NCBI GenBank assembly: GCA_964619055.1
Contig: CAZUDB010000029.1
Span: 1 to 41,424, forward strand
DNA: 41,424 nucleotides
Source: CAYVUM01 sp964619055
GTDB taxonomy: Bacteria > Pseudomonadota > Alphaproteobacteria > Rhodospirillales > Defluviicoccaceae
Reading direction: 5' to 3'
This document shows positions 36,305 to 41,424 of the stretch, in pieces; the stretch's first letter is position 1; every line of letters starts with the position of its first letter. The position numbers and the translations under genes were made by a program. The notes beneath the pieces are model-generated. The model ran no database searches. It saw only the letters and a program-made list of their open reading frames with translations, and was not told the origin of the DNA.

Positions 36305-37110
36305 TGAACGACCTGAAACGGGAACTGGCCCCGATCACCACGGAGGCCTGGAGCGAAATCGACGAAGAGGCCCGGCGCACCCTGGCCTTGACGCTCGCGG
36401 GTCGGAAGATCGTCGACTTCACTGGCCCGCTTGGATGGGATGCAGCCGCCATCGGGACCGGACGCGTAGACTTGCTGACCGATAGCCCCGGTAAGGGTGT
36501 GGCCGCCGCGGCCCGACGCTCTCTCCCCCTGATCGAGCTGAAAATTCCCTTTGAGCTGCCGCGCACCGAACTTGATGCGATCGCACGTGGTGCTCAGAAT
36601 GCCGACTTGGATGCAGTCGTGGATGCAGCGCGCAAGATTGCGCTGGCCGAAGACAAGGCGATTTTCCACGGCTTTGCCGCCGGCGCGATCACGGGCATCT
36701 GTCAGGCAGCGGAGGCGTCCGCTCTCACCCTTTCGTCCGACTATTTGGCCTATCCGGCAGTCGTTGCCGAGGCGGTTTCGACCCTGCAGACCAAAGGTGT
36801 CGGTGGACCATTTGCGATCGCGCTCGGGCCTAGATGCTGGATGGGACTGACCAAAACCACCGGTGCCGGAGGCCATCCCGTACTGGAGCACGTTCGCCGG
36901 CTCATCAATGGACCTGTGGTGTGGGCTCCTGGCGTCGACGGTGCCGTGATCGCGAGCCTGCGCGGCGGTGATTTTGAGCTGATCGTGGGCCGAGATCTTT
37001 CCATCGGCTATCTGGACCACACGGCGGACAGCGTCCGGCTCTACCTGGAAGAAAGCTTGACGTTCCGCGTCCACACCGCCGAGGCAGCGATTCCGCTGAC
37101 CTACCGCTAG
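36304..37110 (+). CDS. Encapsulin shell protein
   Basis: HK97-fold shell protein that assembles into a hollow nanocompartment (T=1, 60 subunits for this size class). 268 residues. The N-terminal LKRELAPITTEAWSEIDEEA helix region lines the cargo-peptide pocket. The family stretches VDFTGPLGWDAAAIGTG, FHGFAAGAITGI and GRDLSIGYLDHTADSVRLYLEESLTFRV are clear. The one-base overlap with the EncFtn gene means both are translated from one message in a fixed ratio. Together they store iron in a mineralised core and protect against iron-driven oxidative stress. Confidence 0.97.
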   Translation: MNDLKRELAPITTEAWSEIDEEARRTLALTLAGRKIVDFTGPLGWDAAAIGTGRVDLLTDSPGKGVAAAARRSLPLIELKIPFELPRTELDAIARGAQNADLDAVVDAARKIALAEDKAIFHGFAAGAITGICQAAEASALTLSSDYLAYPAVVAEAVSTLQTKGVGGPFAIALGPRCWMGLTKTTGAGGHPVLEHVRRLINGPVVWAPGVDGAVIASLRGGDFELIVGRDLSIGYLDHTADSVRLYLEESLTFRVHTAEAAIPLTYR

Positions 37111-37121
37111 GGGCAGCGCGA

Positions 37122-37143
37122 GGCAGCACGGACAGGTGCTGCC
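37122..37143 (+). terminator. Stem-loop after the encapsulin gene
   Basis: Perfect eight-base stem GGCAGCAC/GTGCTGCC with a six-base loop, 12 bases after the encapsulin stop and 13 bases before the permease start. No T-run; it could stabilise the encapsulin message or lower expression of the following gene. Confidence 0.45.
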
Positions 37144-37155
37144 GGCCCCACAGCC

Positions 37156-38145
37156 ATGCCAATTGAACTGATTGTCAATGCGTTTGTTCCCGTGCTCGGC
37201 CTTCTGGGCCTTGGGTACGGGAGCAGGCGTGCGCACCTGCTCGAAGAGGGGTTCTGGGGCCAGGCCGAAAAGCTCACCTACTTCGTTTTGATGCCGGCTT
37301 TGATCCTCGCCAACCTGGCCAAGCCCGACGCCGGCAACCCGCCCACCTTGGACGTCGCCATCGCCGTGTGGACCGGCCTCGGCAGTGGCGTCGCGGCGCT
37401 GATCGTGCTTCGACGCGCGATTCACATGTCGCCTGACGCCTTTACCTCCGTGGTTCAGGGCGGGGTCCGCTTTAACACCTATATCGGACTCGCCTTGGTG
37501 TGGTCTTTGTTCGGGGCCGAAGGCATGACCGTGGCCGCCGTCGCCATCGGCGTGATGATCCTGACCATCAACGTCATCTGCGTGACGGCCTTCGCGATTT
37601 GCGTTCCAAATGGTCGGCTGAGCGTTTGGACATTTGTGCGCGAGCTAGCGCGCAATCCACTGCTGTTGGCCTGCGTCGCCGGCTGGAGCCTAAAGGCCGC
37701 TGGACTGAGCCTGCCAGCAAGCTTGTTCGGTTTTGCCGAAGCGCTGGGAAAGGCGGCCCTGCCGCTGGGCGTGATGGCGGTCGGCGCGGCGCTGGCCCGG
37801 GTGGAGGCGCGGTTGCCGACATTTCAACAGTTTGCCGCTGCTGGTATCGTCAAGTTTATCGTGGTCCCTGGTGCGGTCCTTTTGGCGTCCTTCGCGCTGG
37901 GTTTGCCAGCCCTTGCCCAGGCCGTGGTCGTGCTACTGAACGCGATGCCGACGGCGCCTTCAGCATACATCCTGGCCCGTCAGCTGGGCGGGGACCATAG
38001 CCTCATGGCATCGCTGATCACGACCCAAACGCTGTTCGCATGCGTGATTTTGCCGTTGGCGGTGGCGGCGGGACTACTCGCACCGCCGGTGGCCCTAACG
38101 GCCGAGGATGACGTCCCAGCGGCCGCGATCAGGGCTCAATACTGA
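37156..38145 (+). CDS. AEC-family transporter (auxin efflux carrier type)
   Basis: 329 residues with about ten hydrophobic helices, inner membrane. The N-terminal NAFVPVLGLLGLGYGSRR, the first-half FVLMPALILANLAKPD, the QGGVRFNTYIGLALVW segment, and the second-half LPLGVMAVGAALAR and MPTAPSAYILARQLGGD follow the AEC plan, with the Pro-containing broken helices used by this transporter fold. Bacterial relatives carry organic acids such as malate, or unknown substrates. It follows encapsulin by 45 bases after a hairpin and may be partly co-transcribed, but a role in iron handling is not indicated by the family. Its end overlaps the kinase gene by ten bases. Confidence 0.88.
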   Translation: MPIELIVNAFVPVLGLLGLGYGSRRAHLLEEGFWGQAEKLTYFVLMPALILANLAKPDAGNPPTLDVAIAVWTGLGSGVAALIVLRRAIHMSPDAFTSVVQGGVRFNTYIGLALVWSLFGAEGMTVAAVAIGVMILTINVICVTAFAICVPNGRLSVWTFVRELARNPLLLACVAGWSLKAAGLSLPASLFGFAEALGKAALPLGVMAVGAALARVEARLPTFQQFAAAGIVKFIVVPGAVLLASFALGLPALAQAVVVLLNAMPTAPSAYILARQLGGDHSLMASLITTQTLFACVILPLAVAAGLLAPPVALTAEDDVPAAAIRAQY

Positions 38146-39242
38146 TGGTAATAGTAGCCCTTGTAGTAATAGTAGCCGAACGTCGCTGACCCAAACCGCG
38201 GCTTGGACTGGTTTAGCACAAAGCCGATGTTGGGGTTGTCGCCGATGATCTCCATGGCGGCGCGAACGGCCGCGCCGCTGGTGTGCTCGGCGCGGACGAC
38301 AAACATGATCTGACCCACGTGTTGGGCCAGCGCCGAAGGCTCACTGGTGGCCAGAACAGGCGGCGTGTCGAAGATGACGATGCGGTCGGCGTAGCGCTGT
38401 GCGACGTTCTCCGCAAACGCGGCCATGCTTTGACTGGCCAACAGCTCGGTGCTGAGGTGATGCTGGCGGCCCGAGGGCAGGATGGTCAGGCCGTCAATAT
38501 CCGTTTTGAGCAGAACATCAGAAAAGTCGACGCTGTCGTCCGTGAGGACATCGACCAGCCCACGGTCCACGTCCAGCCCCAGGATTCCGGGGATCGACGG
38601 CCGGGAGAGATCGGCATCGATCAACAGGACACGCAAGTCGCGCTCACACGCAATGCTGATGGCAAGATTGATGCTCACAAAGGTCTTGCCTTCGGAGGGC
38701 AACGCGCTTGTGACCATAATCAGGTTGGCATTGGGCATGTCGCTCTGCCAACGCTTCGACAGAACGGTCCGCTTGAGCAGCCGAAACTCTTCGGTGGTTT
38801 TCGTCCGGAGCGAGTCCGGCGTGATGACACCCTTTGAGGCCAATCGCTCAAAGTCGATCGTCGCATGTCGGCTCTTCGCCCGGGGCACGGGCGGCGTTTG
38901 ACCGCTGCCCGTCGCCGACGTTTGAGGACCGTTGGCCGGGGTTCTCGGGTCTTGGGCTGTCCGCGCGGGCTCAGCCACGAATGCTTGTCCGGTAGCATCC
39001 GGCTGCGGTCCAGGACGAGCACCGGCGGATCCCGGTGGTGGCGCGTCGGCCGATGGCGCGCCGCCGCCAGGTGACGCGCTCGTCTCGCGCGCAGCATCGG
39101 GTTGGCTTGTGGAGGTAATCGACGCGTCCACCAAAGACCCCAGCTTTTCCGCCGCTTTCTCGACAATTGAGTGCCTGTCTTTGCGCGCCGCCGCCCGCTC
39201 TAGGAGCGTCGGACGCCCGGAGGCCTCTGCTGTGCTATCCAT
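38136..39242 (-). CDS. XrtA-type BY-kinase (tyrosine autokinase) for exopolysaccharide
   Basis: Cytosolic bacterial tyrosine kinase that works with the chain-length protein encoded just upstream on the same transcript. 368 residues from the ATG at 39242; a GTG at 39260 is an alternative. The first 110 residues are low-complexity (Ala/Pro/Gly/Thr). The kinase core opens with FERLASKGVITPDSLRTKTT, a stretch I associate with XrtA-linked autokinases. Walker A is LPSEGKT (Lys186), Walker A' is LLIDADLSRPS and Walker B is IVIFDTPPVL. The tail FGYYYYKGYYYHQY has eight Tyr residues that would be the autophosphorylation sites. It regulates capsule or EPS assembly. Confidence 0.9.
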   Translation of the reverse strand: MDSTAEASGRPTLLERAAARKDRHSIVEKAAEKLGSLVDASITSTSQPDAARETSASPGGGAPSADAPPPGSAGARPGPQPDATGQAFVAEPARTAQDPRTPANGPQTSATGSGQTPPVPRAKSRHATIDFERLASKGVITPDSLRTKTTEEFRLLKRTVLSKRWQSDMPNANLIMVTSALPSEGKTFVSINLAISIACERDLRVLLIDADLSRPSIPGILGLDVDRGLVDVLTDDSVDFSDVLLKTDIDGLTILPSGRQHHLSTELLASQSMAAFAENVAQRYADRIVIFDTPPVLATSEPSALAQHVGQIMFVVRAEHTSGAAVRAAMEIIGDNPNIGFVLNQSKPRFGSATFGYYYYKGYYYHQY

Positions 39243-39276
39243 GGTTCGTTCGTCCGTCACAGGAGGTTACGCTAAC

Positions 39277-40956
39277 TCAAGGAGAGGTCGGCGCGAAGGT
39301 CTGGCTGAGGGTGTCGATGATCACGGATGCCAGCTGATTAATGGACTGGGCGTTCGATGCGGCCTCAACGACCTTGCCGAGACCAACCTGACCCTCCACG
39401 AGCATGAGGATCATGTAGATCGCCACCAACAACCCCACGATGCCCAGAAAGGCGACGAGATCGAGAACGCGAAGCCGCTGCGCGCCGCGCTGTTCGACCT
39501 TGGAGATGCTGCCCAAGACCGGAAACCCGAAATCGTCGCTCAACCGTCGCGGGTTTGAGAACGTGTCCGTCAGGAACGCCAGAGCGAAGGCGAATGCAGC
39601 CCCCAATCCGAGACCAAGCGGCAGAACCGCGCTCAGCAGAATCGGCCGGTTGGGTCCGCTTGGAAACGATGGCGCCTGAGGCGGTTCGACAATACGGAAC
39701 TGCACCTTGTTGCCGCGAACGTCGCTTTCGCGCGATATTTTCGCCGACTCCCGGCGGGACAGGAGCGCCTCATACTGCTTTTTGATCACATCGTAGTCGC
39801 GGTTGAGACGTTTGTTTTCCGCCTCAATCACGGGGACCTCCATGGCCATGCTTTCCAGCTCGGTCAATTTTTCGAGGGATCGTGCCGCCTGCTCTTCGAG
39901 CCGAGCGATCTGGGCCTCTTTCTCGGCCATCAAGAGGCGGAGCTGGGAGTGGGCCGGGTTCGGAATACCGATGGCGGGCGCCGCCGGCTCCTCGGTTTCG
40001 CCCTCCTCCTCCGTGGCCAATGCGGCCTGTTGGGCCTGTGCCATAATGGCCTGGAGCTCGGCCGCCTCCTCGCGTTTCAGGTCGGCGATACGCCGGCGCA
40101 GGTTGATAACGTCCGGATGCCTTGACGTGTAGGAGGTCAGCAGTTGGTCGAGCGAGCTTTCCAATTCGACGATGCGGAGCGCGTAGTCCGACGGCGGGCC
40201 ACTGCCGACGCCGCCCCCCGTGTCGATGACTTCGGGGATCGCGGCCATCTGCTCGCCGAGCACCGTGTGCTCGGTCTTGGCATCGTTAAGGGCCGCTTCG
40301 ATAGCAAAGTATTTTTCCCGCAACGATTCAAGCCGGCGATCGTAGCCCTCCGGCCCTGGCAGTAATCTCAGATTACGCTGTTTGAATTCGGCGAGGCGTT
40401 TCTCCGCCTCGTCCAACAGCTTTTGATACTCTTCGATCTGCTCATCGATGAATTGCTGGGCGGTGTCCATCTCGTCGCGGGACTCGCCCAAATGGCTCTC
40501 CATGAAGATACTGATGAGGCTCTGCACCGCCTCCTTGGCACGCATGGGGCTGCGGTCCGTAAAACCAATCGTGAACAAGCTTTGGCCATCTGCCAGAATT
40601 GTCGTCCGGTCGCGCATGCCGTCGATCAGCAGCTCCATTTCGGCCGGGGAGTCCAGCGTGAGGTCAAGATCGGTGGCGCGTGCAACTTTCGCGAGATTGG
40701 GTCTGGTCAACAGCGTTTGCTGCATGACCTTGACCTGAGAGTCGATGTCGTCTTCGACGGCAAGACCACGCAACAGTGGTCGCAGCACGGTATCCGTATC
40801 GACATAAATGCGCGCTGTTGCTGAATAGGTGTTGGGGATCGTCGCCACCGCCACCCAACCGACGACGCACGTGACAACAGCCACGGCAAGAGCGAGCCAC
40901 CGGCGCCGCCACATGGCGTCGACATACGTAAGCAATTCTGCCAACTGATTATTCAT
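39277..40956 (-). CDS. XrtA-type polysaccharide chain-length determinant (Wzz/GumC family)
   Basis: Inner-membrane protein that sets exopolysaccharide chain length and partners the tyrosine kinase. 559 residues. The N-terminal Wzz domain has a membrane helix at about residues 20-40 (LALAVAVVTCVVGWVAVATIP) and the NTYSATARIYVDTDTVLRPLL periplasmic strand. Residues about 150-420 form long coiled coils (EEYQKLLDEAEKRLAEFKQR, EEQAARSLEKLTELES). The GNKVQFRIVEPPQAPSFPSGPNRP segment precedes the second membrane helix, the usual Pro-rich motif. A third hydrophobic stretch lies near the C-terminus. The kinase gene follows after 34 bases. The locus should continue to the right of this window. Confidence 0.93.
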   Translation of the reverse strand: MNNQLAELLTYVDAMWRRRWLALAVAVVTCVVGWVAVATIPNTYSATARIYVDTDTVLRPLLRGLAVEDDIDSQVKVMQQTLLTRPNLAKVARATDLDLTLDSPAEMELLIDGMRDRTTILADGQSLFTIGFTDRSPMRAKEAVQSLISIFMESHLGESRDEMDTAQQFIDEQIEEYQKLLDEAEKRLAEFKQRNLRLLPGPEGYDRRLESLREKYFAIEAALNDAKTEHTVLGEQMAAIPEVIDTGGGVGSGPPSDYALRIVELESSLDQLLTSYTSRHPDVINLRRRIADLKREEAAELQAIMAQAQQAALATEEEGETEEPAAPAIGIPNPAHSQLRLLMAEKEAQIARLEEQAARSLEKLTELESMAMEVPVIEAENKRLNRDYDVIKKQYEALLSRRESAKISRESDVRGNKVQFRIVEPPQAPSFPSGPNRPILLSAVLPLGLGLGAAFAFALAFLTDTFSNPRRLSDDFGFPVLGSISKVEQRGAQRLRVLDLVAFLGIVGLLVAIYMILMLVEGQVGLGKVVEAASNAQSINQLASVIIDTLSQTFAPTSP

Positions 40957-41424
40957 CGCATCCTAACCCGCAAACCTGGTCGCACCCCTCGCGTGCCGCA
41001 TCCCACCGGCGCCGACTTGAGGGTCGCTCATCGACCGCATTCCCAAGTCAATTGGACAGCATCCCTCGTGAACGATCCCAAGGGTGATCGTTACGGCTCT
41101 GCCCTTAAGAACTCCTTACCCTTCGCTTAGAGAACAACTGCAGAGAGATCCACGCCAACGCGTTCAGAACCCGCTCAATCTCCCGGCACGGACCACGCCG
41201 CCTGTCGGGCCGGTAGGGCTGTCCTGAGTTACCTCGCCTGAACAGCGCCACCGCCGCTCCGGTATACGGCATGATCCAGCAACAGTATGCAGGCAGAAGT
41301 ATATCAGGGTGTTAGGCCGGTGCCCATCCCGAAATCGCCGCCTTAACCGGACAGTCATAAAAGGACTGCAATCCTATGATTTGCTACCGAACGGTGCGTC
41401 ATCGGGTCGCACCGGGCCGACCGG
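40957..41424. promoter_or_regulatory. Non-coding region upstream of the polysaccharide genes
   Basis: 468 bases to the window edge with no convincing gene in any frame. It likely holds the promoter of the minus-strand chain-length/kinase operon. The only structure seen is the inverted repeat at 41071-41092. The right end may belong to an upstream gene's leader that the window cuts off. Confidence 0.5.
41071..41092. promoter_or_regulatory. Inverted repeat AACGATC/GATCGTT, possible operator
   Basis: Perfect seven-base arms AACGATC (41071-41077) and GATCGTT (41086-41092) with an eight-base spacer, 115 bases upstream of the chain-length gene. It could bind a dimeric regulator of exopolysaccharide synthesis. 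Confidence 0.35.

Overview
The window looks like part of an alphaproteobacterial chromosome, probably Rhodospirillales-like. The reasons are the high GC with alphaproteobacterial codon use, the dapD/dapE neighbourhood with a HAD pyrimidine nucleotidase, a serC-serA pair, an F1-ATPase inhibitor of the zeta (DUF1476) family, and an EncFtn-encapsulin operon resembling that of Rhodospirillum. The species-level guess is inference. I see no rRNA, tRNA, CRISPR array, insertion sequence or prophage.

Layout. 1-2.5 kb: a compact, apparently transferred restriction-modification cassette (vsr, a C5-cytosine methyltransferase and an Eco29kI-like GIY-YIG endonuclease). 2.69 kb: a perfect 16-bp parS (ParB-binding) palindrome, then the terminator of a minus-strand ftsH. 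5-7.4 kb: cydAB encoding a short-Q-loop (CIO-type) quinol oxidase. 7.6-10 kb: a renalase-like flavoprotein and an unrecognised 356-residue protein. 10-14.2 kb: truA converging on a minus-strand lysine/peptidoglycan cluster (HAD phosphatase, dapD, dapE, a small membrane protein). 14.3-18.3 kb: an EAL-domain protein, a methyltransferase, glyoxalase II and a glutathione transferase. 18.3-22.6 kb: the serine pathway, with a minus-strand serC-serA pair and a second, different phosphoglycerate dehydrogenase pointing the other way. 22.6-27.8 kb: a TPR protein, a small membrane protein and a sodium:solute symporter, divergent from a CBS/DUF294 regulator. 27.8-30.2 kb: copper-exporting ATPase plus a copper chaperone.

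30.4-35.3 kb: an ECF sigma factor, its RskA-type anti-sigma factor, a secreted DUF4331 protein, a TPR protein and a short EF-hand protein resembling the outer domain of HupE/UreJ proteins without the transporter. Most junctions are start-stop overlaps, so this looks like one envelope stress or metal-response unit of unknown function. It is the best candidate here for an undescribed system. 35.4-38.1 kb: the F1-ATPase zeta inhibitor, encapsulated ferritin plus its encapsulin shell (an iron-storage nanocompartment) and an AEC-family permease. 38.1-41 kb: a tyrosine autokinase and a chain-length determinant of an XrtA-type exopolysaccharide locus that probably continues beyond the right edge.

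Functions were assigned by reading motifs and recalling families; no database search was run. Start codons were chosen by Shine-Dalgarno sequence, gene overlap and the expected N-terminus, and uncertain ones are flagged.
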